A DNA stretch of 64,000 nucleotides, from NCBI GenBank assembly GCA_029243485.1, contig JAQWRY010000086.1, positions 558,001-622,000 on the forward strand. The letters run 5' to 3'. The stretch's first letter is position 1. Each line of letters opens with the position of its first letter. Below, in pieces: positions 41,717-48,871 of this stretch. The notes beneath the pieces were generated by a model. The model saw only the letters and a program-made list of their open reading frames with translations, did not search any database and was not told the DNA's origin. This DNA is from Candidatus Binatia bacterium (GTDB lineage: Bacteria; Desulfobacterota; Binatia; UBA12015). A program made the translations under genes and the position numbers.

Positions 41717-42261
41717 CAGGACACCGGTGTGACGACGGTATCGCCGGAGGGCACACGGATTTCGAACACGGTACCGGACTGAGAGAAGCCGCTTCGAGCG
41801 AGAGGTTCGCCGTCTGCCCGAGGTCGCAGCGCGGTGAGGAGGTGGACCGCCGCACCCGAGGCGGACACGCGGAGGGGCGCAAGCGTATCTTCGGTCCCCC
41901 AGGCTACGTCGACCGCGAGGTGAGCCGTCGAGGTTGCCGCGTCCGGGTTCTGATGCCGTGCGAGCGACGTATCGTTCTGGCGCCAACCGTCGTCGCCGCC
42001 GCCGCGCGGTCCCGCGGGAATGGAGAAGCGGCCGTGTGCCTCGCCCCGTTCGATGTCGACCGTGGCCGAGATCTCGCCGAGGTCGATCCCGCTCCCCTTC
42101 GTGACTTCGGCCCCCCTGGCGACGAGGGCGACCTTGTCCTTCCCGCCCAGATCACCGTCGAGAATCACGAGCTTCCGGCCCGCGACCCTGAGATCTGCCG
42201 CGCGGGCCGGGGGCGAGAAGAAAAGGAGGGCGGCTGCGACGTCGACGCGGAGAAACGACAT
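41716..42261 (-). CDS. small secreted protein of unknown function
   Basis: 181 residues with an N-terminal leader (SFLRVDVAAALLFFSPPARA, cleavage near ARA/ADL). The following LRVAGRKLVILDGDLGGKDK and GSGIDLGEISATVDIERGEA resemble secreted proteins found in deltaproteobacterial-type genomes, which often carry many paralogues. No catalytic motif. It overlaps the LpxL-like start, suggesting a shared transcript. Assignment to that family is from memory of the pattern. Confidence 0.6.
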   Translation of the reverse strand: MSFLRVDVAAALLFFSPPARAADLRVAGRKLVILDGDLGGKDKVALVARGAEVTKGSGIDLGEISATVDIERGEAHGRFSIPAGPRGGGDDGWRQNDTSLARHQNPDAATSTAHLAVDVAWGTEDTLAPLRVSASGAAVHLLTALRPRADGEPLARSGFSQSGTVFEIRVPSGDTVVTPVS

Positions 42262-42403
42262 TCCACACAGACTGTAGAACGATCGCCACGGCCGACGGAA
42301 GCCATCGCTGCCGCACCGAAATTTCTATGGCATCCAGGCCGGCTCCTGCGGGCCCCAGAATTAGGGATGGATATGGTGGGCTCGAAACGCAATCGTCTGG
42401 AGC

Positions 42404-42598
42404 GTGAAGACGATATTTGTCTGGACGCTCCAGGTGCTTCTTTCTCTCGTTTTCGCGTCTTCGGCCGAAGCGGATCCCGAGGGTTGTCGTCGCGGTGTCG
42501 CGAAAGCCGCGGCCGTTCATGCGCAGGCGCGGCTGTATGCTCTCGCCCGCTACCCGCGCGGCCGCCTCGCGGAGCTGCTGCGTCACCCAGGCGCTTGA
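42404..42598 (+). CDS. small secreted-protein fragment
   Basis: 64 residues from GTG 42404, with TGGAG just upstream. The leader KTIFVWTLQVLLSLVFASSA is followed by EADPEGCRRGVAKAAAVHAQ and ARLYALARY, which resembles the first helix of small cysteine-containing secreted proteins of this type of organism. It ends early (stop 42596-42598), so it is probably truncated. Divergent from the 41716-42261 gene. Confidence 0.4.
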   Translation: MKTIFVWTLQVLLSLVFASSAEADPEGCRRGVAKAAAVHAQARLYALARYPRGRLAELLRHPGA

Positions 42599-43061
42599 GG
42601 GCGAGCGGGTCATCGACGTGAACGACTCGCCGCGAGCCGAGTTCGATCAAGGAGACGACAAAGCTCGGTCCGAAGAGCACGTCGTGCGCTCGGTCGCAGG
42701 GGCGACCGAGACCCCCTGCGGAGTGAAGTGAAACCTGGCGCCGCAGGCTCTGTCGGACAACTCTCCTCGGTCACCTGGGCCTGTTCGCAAAACGGTTCTG
42801 ACACACGACCCGACGAGCCAGAGGAGCGCATCCGATCGGGTCTCCGCGGCCGGAGGGCGATCCCCGACGGCTGATATCCGGGGCATCTCTCGAAAGGCGC
42901 CCCGCCATGCGCCACTCTCCAAAAACGAGGACCGAGCTCCAGCCGGAGACGAGGCGCCCCGCCCCCGCAGCCTGTCCCGGCCCTTTTGCCCCTCTGGGAC
43001 CACGCAGAACACTTACAAGCGGAGTTGTCATCGGAACTGCCCGACCTCTACAAGGTCTGCC
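42599..43061. other. 463-bp non-coding stretch
   Basis: No frame on either strand looks like a protein; the longest open frames are arginine- and serine-rich shadows. It probably contains the promoter of the phosphonate-type operon that starts at 43062, but no convincing -35/-10 pair could be picked. No PEP mutase coding sequence is present here. Confidence 0.5.
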
Positions 43062-43565
43062 ATGAGTCATTCTGGTGAAACCAAGTTCAAGGGAGCCGAC
43101 TTCGCGGACGCGCTCCAGAGCTCTGGCTTCGATTTCTTCACCGGCGTTCCCTGCTCGCTCATCGGTTCGGTCCTGATCGCGTTGGAAGATCAGGGCTACG
43201 TTCCGGAGACGCGCGAAGACGCGGCCCTCGGCCTCGCGGCGGGTGCTTTCATGGCAGGACGGCGTCCGGTCGTCCTGATGCAGAACTCGGGCCTCGGCGT
43301 CTCGTTGAACGCGATCGGTTCGTTGCAGCAGATATACGAGTTGCCGTGCCTGCTCGTCGTGACGTGGCGCGGGCTCGGAGGGAAGGACGCTCCGGAGCAT
43401 CTGGTGATGGGCAAGGTGATGCCGAATCTCCTCGACGCCTACGAGATCGAATGGCGTTCTCTCGGCGAGCGTTCCCTCGCACAAGACGCGACCTGGGCGC
43501 GCGAGCGCTTCGATGCGAATCAGAAGCCGGTCGCGCTGGTGGTTCCGCCGGGAGTTCTGGGATGA
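43062..43565 (+). CDS. phosphonopyruvate/sulfopyruvate decarboxylase, alpha (PYR) subunit
   Basis: 167 residues, the N-terminal half of a thiamine-diphosphate decarboxylase as a separate protein (ComD-like). Motifs FADALQSSGFDFFTGVPCSL, then EDAALGLAAGAFMAGRRPVV (the conserved Glu that activates ThDP) and QNSGLGVSLNAIGSLQQIYE, and WRGLGGKDAPEHLVMGKVMP. Together with the next gene it should convert phosphonopyruvate to phosphonoacetaldehyde. Sulfopyruvate is the alternative substrate, but the downstream transaminase and nucleotidyltransferase favour phosphonate. Overlaps the next gene as ATGA. Confidence 0.85.
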   Translation: MSHSGETKFKGADFADALQSSGFDFFTGVPCSLIGSVLIALEDQGYVPETREDAALGLAAGAFMAGRRPVVLMQNSGLGVSLNAIGSLQQIYELPCLLVVTWRGLGGKDAPEHLVMGKVMPNLLDAYEIEWRSLGERSLAQDATWARERFDANQKPVALVVPPGVLG

Positions 43566-44137
43566 CCATTCTCACCACGAAAGACGCAGTCGAGGCCGCC
43601 ATGCCGGCTCTGGACGGGTATGCCGTCGTTTGCGCGAACGGGTTCATCTCGCGCTGGGCGTGTTCGGTGAAAGATCGGCCCTCTCACTTCTACATGATCG
43701 GGTCGATGGGCCTCGCGTCTTCGATCGGTCTCGGAATCGCCCTGGCGCAGCCGGAGCAGCCGGTGGCTGTGTTGGATGGCGACGGGAACGTCCTGATGAA
43801 TCTCGGCCAGCTTCCGATGATCGCTGCGTCGAAGCCGAAGCGGTTCTTCCACTTCGTCATCGACAACGGAGTCTACGCGAGCACCGGAAACCAGCCGACG
43901 ATCTCCCGGAGCGTCGCCCTCGAGAAGATCGCGGCCGCGTCCGGCTACGCCCGTGCGGCCCGCGTGAGCGACCGCGCTTCACTTGATCAGAAGGTGGCGG
44001 AGTTCGTCGGCGCCGACGGGCCGAGTTTGCTCCTGGTCGAGACGGTCCCCGAGTCCGGTCCGCCCGCCCCGCGAATCCCGTACACGCCCGAGGAGATGAC
44101 GGCTCGGATGCGCGGCGCCCTCGGAGGGGGCGCGTGA
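43562..44137 (+). CDS. phosphonopyruvate/sulfopyruvate decarboxylase, beta (PP) subunit
   Basis: 191 residues, ComE-like C-terminal half. GSMGLASSIGLGIALAQPEQ, the ThDP-diphosphate motif GDGNVLMNLGQLPMIAASKP (GDG at 73-75) and FFHFVIDNGVYASTG (Asn102) are clear. In most bacterial Ppd enzymes both halves are one chain of about 380 residues; here they are split with an ATGA junction, as in methanogen sulfopyruvate decarboxylase. Start ATG 43562 is set by the overlap. The stop overlaps the aminotransferase GTG. Confidence 0.86.
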   Translation: MTILTTKDAVEAAMPALDGYAVVCANGFISRWACSVKDRPSHFYMIGSMGLASSIGLGIALAQPEQPVAVLDGDGNVLMNLGQLPMIAASKPKRFFHFVIDNGVYASTGNQPTISRSVALEKIAAASGYARAARVSDRASLDQKVAEFVGADGPSLLLVETVPESGPPAPRIPYTPEEMTARMRGALGGGA

Positions 44138-45204
44138 TCCTTCTCAACCCCGGGCCGGTGAACGTGAGCCCGCGGGTCACGCAGGCCATGTCGCGGGGCG
44201 ATCTGTGCCACCGCGAGCCCGAATTCAGCGATCTGCTCGAGGCCGTTCGCTCGAAGCTCATTCGGGCCTTCGCTCCGAAGGGAGACTGGGTGGCCGTGCC
44301 GCTCACCGGCTCGGGAACGCTGGCGCTGGAGGCGGCCGTGAGTTCCTCGGTGGCGGTCGGGCGGAAGATGCTCGTCGTGGTGAACGGCGTCTACGGCGCC
44401 CGAATTCGCGAAATGGCGGAGACGCACGGCGTGGAAACGGTGGTCTTGGAGTCGGCCTGGACCGAGCGGCCGGACCCCGCGGCCGTCGCGGAAGCGCTTC
44501 GGGCCGACTCGGCGATCGAGGTCGTAGCCGTCGTGCATCATGAGACGACGACTGGCCTGCGGAATCCGATCGAGGAGATGGGTCGTGTCGTGCGCGACGC
44601 CGGGCGCGTTTTCCTGGTCGATTCGATCAGCGGGCTCGCCGGGGATCCGATCGACGTGGACGCGTGGGGCGTCGACATCTGTGTCGGGGTTGCGAACAAG
44701 TGCATCCAAGGCGTCCCCGGCATTGGTTTCGTTCTGGCTCGACGCCCGGAGTTGCTCCGGATGGACACGATTCCGCAGCGAACGGTCTACCTCCATTTGC
44801 CGAGGCACTACGCGGCCCACGAGAAGCGAACGGTTCCTTTCACCGCGGCCGTGCAGGCGCTCTACGCGCTCGATGAGGCTCTCGATGAGCTGCTCGAAGA
44901 GACGGTCGCCGGTCGCATCGAACGGTACGAAGCGGCTGCGCGCCAGCTGCGCGCCGGGTTCACCGGGCTCGGATTGGAGATTCTGCTTCCTGAGGAGTGG
45001 CGGTCGAACTCGATCACAACCTTGGGGCTCCCTCCCGGGGTCACCTACGCCGCCCTCCATCGCAGTCTCAAGAACGATGGCTTCGTGATCTACGAAGGGC
45101 AGGGGCATCTGGGCGCGACCGCGTTTCGCGTGGCGAACATGGGCGCCCTCACTCGTGACGATTTCGCGCGGTTTCTCACCGCGCTCGAGAGGGCGGTCGC
45201 GTGA
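44134..45204 (+). CDS. 2-aminoethylphosphonate:pyruvate transaminase-like (PhnW-type)
   Basis: 356 residues, class V (fold type I) PLP aminotransferase. MILLNPGPVNVSPRVTQAMS, then GDLCHREPEFSDLLEAVRSK and LTGSGTLALEAAVSS (PLP phosphate site), and VGVANKCIQGVPG with the PLP Lys189 match the PhnW/AEP transaminase group. It would convert phosphonoacetaldehyde to 2-aminoethylphosphonate. The GTG start (44134) overlaps the preceding stop. Alternatives are alanine-glyoxylate type enzymes, but the context is strong. Confidence 0.86.
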   Translation: MILLNPGPVNVSPRVTQAMSRGDLCHREPEFSDLLEAVRSKLIRAFAPKGDWVAVPLTGSGTLALEAAVSSSVAVGRKMLVVVNGVYGARIREMAETHGVETVVLESAWTERPDPAAVAEALRADSAIEVVAVVHHETTTGLRNPIEEMGRVVRDAGRVFLVDSISGLAGDPIDVDAWGVDICVGVANKCIQGVPGIGFVLARRPELLRMDTIPQRTVYLHLPRHYAAHEKRTVPFTAAVQALYALDEALDELLEETVAGRIERYEAAARQLRAGFTGLGLEILLPEEWRSNSITTLGLPPGVTYAALHRSLKNDGFVIYEGQGHLGATAFRVANMGALTRDDFARFLTALERAVA

Positions 45205-45920
45205 AGCCTGCGGCGATCATATTGGCGGCCGGTGTCGGGAAGCGGTTCGGTGGTGCTCTGGCAGATCAACCGAAGGGTCTGCTGGACGTGGGTGGTGAAA
45301 CACTTCTGGGGCGCCTCGTTCGCCAACTTCGCGCCGCCGGGGTCCGGGAGATCGTGATCGTGGTCGGGTTCGGCGGCGAGCATGTGGTGGCCGCCTTCGG
45401 CGACCAGCCCGGCGTGCGTATTCTGCAGAACCCCGATTTTCGCCGGGGGGCGATCTTGTCGCTCTACACGGCGCGGGATTGGTTGGAACGCTCGGTCCTC
45501 GTCATGGACGCCGACGTCTTCGGGCCCGACGCACTCGTCGCTCGCCTCGTCGATTCCCGTCACGAAAGCTGCTTTCTGCTCGATTCGCGTTCGGAAGCCA
45601 GCGGGGAAGAGCAGATGCTGATGGTGAAGGGCGACCGGGTTCAAGACATCGCCCGGATTCCGCGCGGCGCGTTCGATCGCATGGGAGAGTCGGTTGGCTT
45701 CTTGAAGCTCGGCCCCGCGGCCGCGGCGCGGCTGCGCGAACTGCTGGCCGAGCGGATCGACCGGGGCGAAATCGATCTCGAGCACGAAGAGGTCTATCCG
45801 ACGCTCCTCGTGGAGGTGGAGGTGGGGTTCGAACTGGTCGACGACCTGTCGTGGACCGAGGTCGATTTCCCCGATGACCTGGAACGGGCTCGGAAGATCG
45901 CAGCCGACATCGAGTCCTGA
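45201..45920 (+). CDS. MobA-like nucleotidyltransferase, PntC-type (CTP:aminoethylphosphonate) candidate
   Basis: 239 residues. IILAAGVGKRFGGALADQPK (nucleotide loop LAAG at 8-11, Lys25), then IVIVVGFGGEHVVAAFGDQP and SVLVMDADVFGPDALVARL (metal-binding Asp) and VEVGFELVDDLSWTEVDFPD, typical of phosphocholine/AEP cytidylyltransferases such as LicC and PntC. It should form CMP-aminoethylphosphonate. GTG start overlaps the transaminase stop (GTGA), completing a four-gene coupled operon. Base specificity is inferred. Confidence 0.82.
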   Translation: MKPAAIILAAGVGKRFGGALADQPKGLLDVGGETLLGRLVRQLRAAGVREIVIVVGFGGEHVVAAFGDQPGVRILQNPDFRRGAILSLYTARDWLERSVLVMDADVFGPDALVARLVDSRHESCFLLDSRSEASGEEQMLMVKGDRVQDIARIPRGAFDRMGESVGFLKLGPAAAARLRELLAERIDRGEIDLEHEEVYPTLLVEVEVGFELVDDLSWTEVDFPDDLERARKIAADIES

Positions 45921-45924
45921 GGCT

Positions 45925-46962
45925 TCAGGCCGTCCAGGCGACGGAGCGTCCGTCGAGCCATTTTCGTGGCACGAGGTACGGCCCCTTCAGCGCGCCTCGG
46001 TCCCACGTGCCGAATCCGAGCTGGGTTCCGGGCAGGCCCAGCGCGGCCGGCAAGGCCTTCACTTGCTCGAGGCCGTCCCGCAGGCCGCGTCGTGAGAGCT
46101 CGGGCGCGTGCGCGAGCCCTTCGACGACGAGTGTTGCCAAGTCTGCGTAGAGGACGCCCGTCGGGCCGGCGTCGTCGGCCAGGCCGAGTGCCCTGCGGGC
46201 GTCGCGGAACCCCGGGTTCTCCTCGCTGAAGACGTCGATGTAACACCAGCCCTCGACGGCGGCGTCGTAGGGTGGGCCCGCCCATCCGAACATCCCGCAC
46301 GAGTTGCAGGCGCGCGTGCCCGCAAAATTCCCGGAGCCGAGCGCCGCGGAAACTGCGGGGAGGTCGAGTCCGAGTCCGAGGTAGACGAGGGCATCCGGGG
46401 AAGCCCGGAGCGCGGTGTGCACTGCGTCGGCGGGGTCGCTGCCCGGATCGAGACCGACGGAGTTGGCGACGGGCAGGCCCACCGCCGAACACGCGGATTC
46501 GAAGAAGGTGGCGTAGCGCAAGCCGATCGTCGCTCGTTCGAAGAGCACCGAGACGCGCGCGTGGCCGCCGCGCGAGAGCTGGCGCGCGAGGAGGACGGGC
46601 TCCTCTTCGTGCGATCCGATCTGCAGGTGGAACATGTGCTCGCCGCGCGCCCGTTCGGTTCCGGCGAAGTTCACGGTGGGAAGCGCGTGCGTTTCGGCGA
46701 GGGGGGTCGCGATCAGAGCGTTGTCGCCGATGGCGGGGCCGAGCACTCCGAGGACGTCGCGAGCGGCGAGCTCCGCGAAGGCGTCTTCCACGTCGCGCGC
46801 GGTCCCGCGGGGGAGCCCATCCGCGGTCGCGATGTGAAGCTGGATCGGCTCGTGGAACCGGCCGGTCCGCTTGGTGCGCGACCCGGCGAGTTCGAGCGCA
46901 CGTTCCAGGAGTGGCCGATCGACCCCGTGCGGGGTGTCGTCGAGAACGCCGAGATGAATCAC
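45925..46962 (-). CDS. periplasmic-binding-protein-like (Leu/Ile/Val type) protein without signal peptide
   Basis: 345 residues from GTG 46962 (MIHLGVLDDTPHGVDRPLLE). Type I PBP fold of the branched-chain amino acid/amide ABC family: AARDVLGVLGPAIGDNALIA, then HEEEPVLLARQLSRGGHARV, YLGLGLDLPAVSAALGSGNF and GFGTWDRGALKGPYLVPRKW. No signal sequence or lipobox is visible, and there is no permease gene nearby, so it may be a cytoplasmic ligand sensor. Convergent with the phosphonate-type operon (5-nt gap). Confidence 0.8.
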   Translation of the reverse strand: MIHLGVLDDTPHGVDRPLLERALELAGSRTKRTGRFHEPIQLHIATADGLPRGTARDVEDAFAELAARDVLGVLGPAIGDNALIATPLAETHALPTVNFAGTERARGEHMFHLQIGSHEEEPVLLARQLSRGGHARVSVLFERATIGLRYATFFESACSAVGLPVANSVGLDPGSDPADAVHTALRASPDALVYLGLGLDLPAVSAALGSGNFAGTRACNSCGMFGWAGPPYDAAVEGWCYIDVFSEENPGFRDARRALGLADDAGPTGVLYADLATLVVEGLAHAPELSRRGLRDGLEQVKALPAALGLPGTQLGFGTWDRGALKGPYLVPRKWLDGRSVAWTA

Positions 46963-46969
46963 GGCGCAA

Positions 46970-47620
46970 GCCTATCAGATTGGGCCCGCGCCTCGCGGCC
47001 CAGGGCAGGGTGACGGCGGCTGAGACGCAGAGATTCGCGATCTTCTTCGTCTGCAGCTCGTGGAAATTGATCGAGTCGAAGCTCGAGAGGATCCGGCTCC
47101 TGAAGCAGGTGTAGTCGTTGGCTCCGCAGGTGAGAGTGCCGTCACCGGTTTCGCACGCACCGCTCTCGTACTGGTCGCCAGCCGTGCAGATCTCGCCGTC
47201 TTCGCATGCGGTACCGTCCGCGAGGGCGGGATGGGCGCAGGTGCCCTCGGAGCAGACGTCGTCTGTGCAGTCATCCGCGTCGTCGGGACACGAGCCTCCT
47301 TCGTTGGCGAGCTGAGGGATCTCGACCTCCCCACTCGTTCCTAACGTCGAGTCGAGGACGCCGGCCGTGTCGAGTCGCTGGAGGTTGGCCGGACCGCTGC
47401 CGAACGCGGCGCCGGCGATGACGATGAAGCCGTCGGGCTGAAGCGAGACGGTCTTGAAGTCGTCCGTGGTAAAGTCCGTTCGGCCGCCGATCCCGAACGT
47501 TGTGTCCAGCGCGCCCACTGAGTCGTGACGACACCCGTCCCGCCCCACATGGTGTCGAGAACCCCGCTGGGACTGAAGCCCCCCCTGATGGCTCGCCCTC
47601 CACGCTCCTTTCTGTCAATC
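46970..47620 (-). pseudogene. delta-60 repeat / cysteine-rich secreted-protein remnant
   Basis: Minus-strand reading shows beta-propeller delta-60 (DUF5122) repeats GGFSPSGVLDTMWGGTGVVT and, in another frame, ALDTTFGIGGRTDFTTDDFK and LQPDGFIVIAGAAFG. They are followed by a Cys-rich module CPDDADDCTDDVCSEGTCAH and EICTAGDQYESGACETG. These are common in secreted proteins of Myxococcota and relatives. There is no start, a frameshift near 47540, and no own stop: the frame runs open into the neighbouring gene in a wrong register. Decayed fragment. Confidence 0.6.
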
Positions 47621-47677
47621 TCAAAGCGGGTGCCGCTGCGTGGATGCACGGCACGGATCGCGATCTCGAGGGAGTAA

Positions 47678-48856
47678 ATGGCGTTCACCGGACTCACGGT
47701 CATCGACATCGCCACACTCGCTGCTGCGCCGCAGATCGCGGCGTTTTTCGGGGACTTCGGAGCGCACGTCATCAAGGTGGAGTCCCCGCGCGGGGACCCG
47801 CTTCGTCGCCTCGTCGACGAGGACGGCGTTGCCCTGCAATGGAAGCTTGTCAATCGAAACAAGGAGTGCGTCAGCCTCGATCTGACCAAGCCGGGTGGGC
47901 GCGTACTGCTCGATCGAATGCTCGCTCGCGCCGACGTTCTGGTCTGCGCACATACGGCGCAGCGGCTAAAGCGCTTCGGCCTCGAAGCGGAAGCGTTGCG
48001 CGTGCGCTTCCCACAACTCGTGATGGTGAATCTCACCGCGTACGGGACGACCGGCCCGTGGGCCACGCGGCCGGGTTCCGGAACCCTTGCAGAAGCGACG
48101 GCTGGGTTGGCGGCGCTCACAGGTCCGGAAGGCGCACCGCCCGGCCTCTCGCCGGTCGGCCTCGGCGATACGCTCGGCGTGATGCAGGGAATCATCGCCG
48201 CCCTACTGGGGCTCTACGCGCGGGGGACGACGAGCACCGGGGAGGTGTTCGACGTTGCGATGTACGAGCCTATTCTCGCACTGCTCGGCGGCCGGATCTC
48301 GGCGGCGCAGCGAGCCGGGGCGGACCCGGGTCGGCACGGGAACCGGTTTCCGACCATGGCGCCCCGGAACACCTACGCGACGGGCGACGAGCGATGGGTC
48401 GCGCTGACGGCTGGCACGGATGAGTTGGTGCGACGCGTCTTCACGGTCATCGGGCGGGACGAGTTGATGGAGGATGCACGATTCGCGACGAACCGTGCTC
48501 GCGTCGAGAACGTCGACGCGTTGGACGAAATCATCGGCGCCTGGATCGGCGCCCGGCCGTGTCGCGAAGTCGTCGAGGCGTTCGCCGAGACGAACGTGTC
48601 CCTTGCGGCGGTGGACGGTCCTCTGGGCGTGATCGAGAACCCGCACTTCCAGGCGCGAGAGAGCCTCGCGTCCGTCGAGGATCCCGAGATCGGTAGGGTC
48701 GTGACGCCCGCGCCGTTGCCGCGCCGTATCGAGTCGCCGGGCCAGGTGCGTCATCTCGGCCGCGCCATCGGCGAAGACAACGATGCCGTTTACGGCGACT
48801 GGCTCGGACTTTCGCGAGACGAGCGGGCCGCCCTCGCAGCCGCCGAACTCATCTAG
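47678..48856 (+). CDS. CaiB/BaiF family CoA-transferase
   Basis: 392 residues, class III CoA-transferase. FTGLTVIDIATLAAAPQIAA, then FGAHVIKVESPRGDPLRRLV and NRNKECVSLDLTKPGGRVLL are conserved. LFELNFGD-type Asp nucleophile is in the region around ATAGLAALTGPEGAPPGLSP. GAGGGAGTAA precedes ATG 47678. Unlike the 2373-3626 paralogue it has the shorter standard length. It ends 16 nt before purL, so it may be cotranscribed, but no metabolic link is apparent. Confidence 0.88.
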   Translation: MAFTGLTVIDIATLAAAPQIAAFFGDFGAHVIKVESPRGDPLRRLVDEDGVALQWKLVNRNKECVSLDLTKPGGRVLLDRMLARADVLVCAHTAQRLKRFGLEAEALRVRFPQLVMVNLTAYGTTGPWATRPGSGTLAEATAGLAALTGPEGAPPGLSPVGLGDTLGVMQGIIAALLGLYARGTTSTGEVFDVAMYEPILALLGGRISAAQRAGADPGRHGNRFPTMAPRNTYATGDERWVALTAGTDELVRRVFTVIGRDELMEDARFATNRARVENVDALDEIIGAWIGARPCREVVEAFAETNVSLAAVDGPLGVIENPHFQARESLASVEDPEIGRVVTPAPLPRRIESPGQVRHLGRAIGEDNDAVYGDWLGLSRDERAALAAAELI

Positions 48857-48871
48857 TAGGAAAAGAGTCTC

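Noticed and set aside
42647-43012. Minus-strand open frame of 121 residues upstream of the phosphonate-type operon
   Set aside because: Arg/Ser/Gly-rich composition, no motifs and no ribosome binding site; treated as non-coding.
45794-47548. A 584-residue minus-strand open frame
   Set aside because: Only the first about 190 residues (delta-60 and Cys-rich) are coding-like. The rest is the wrong register of the binding-protein gene 45925-46962.
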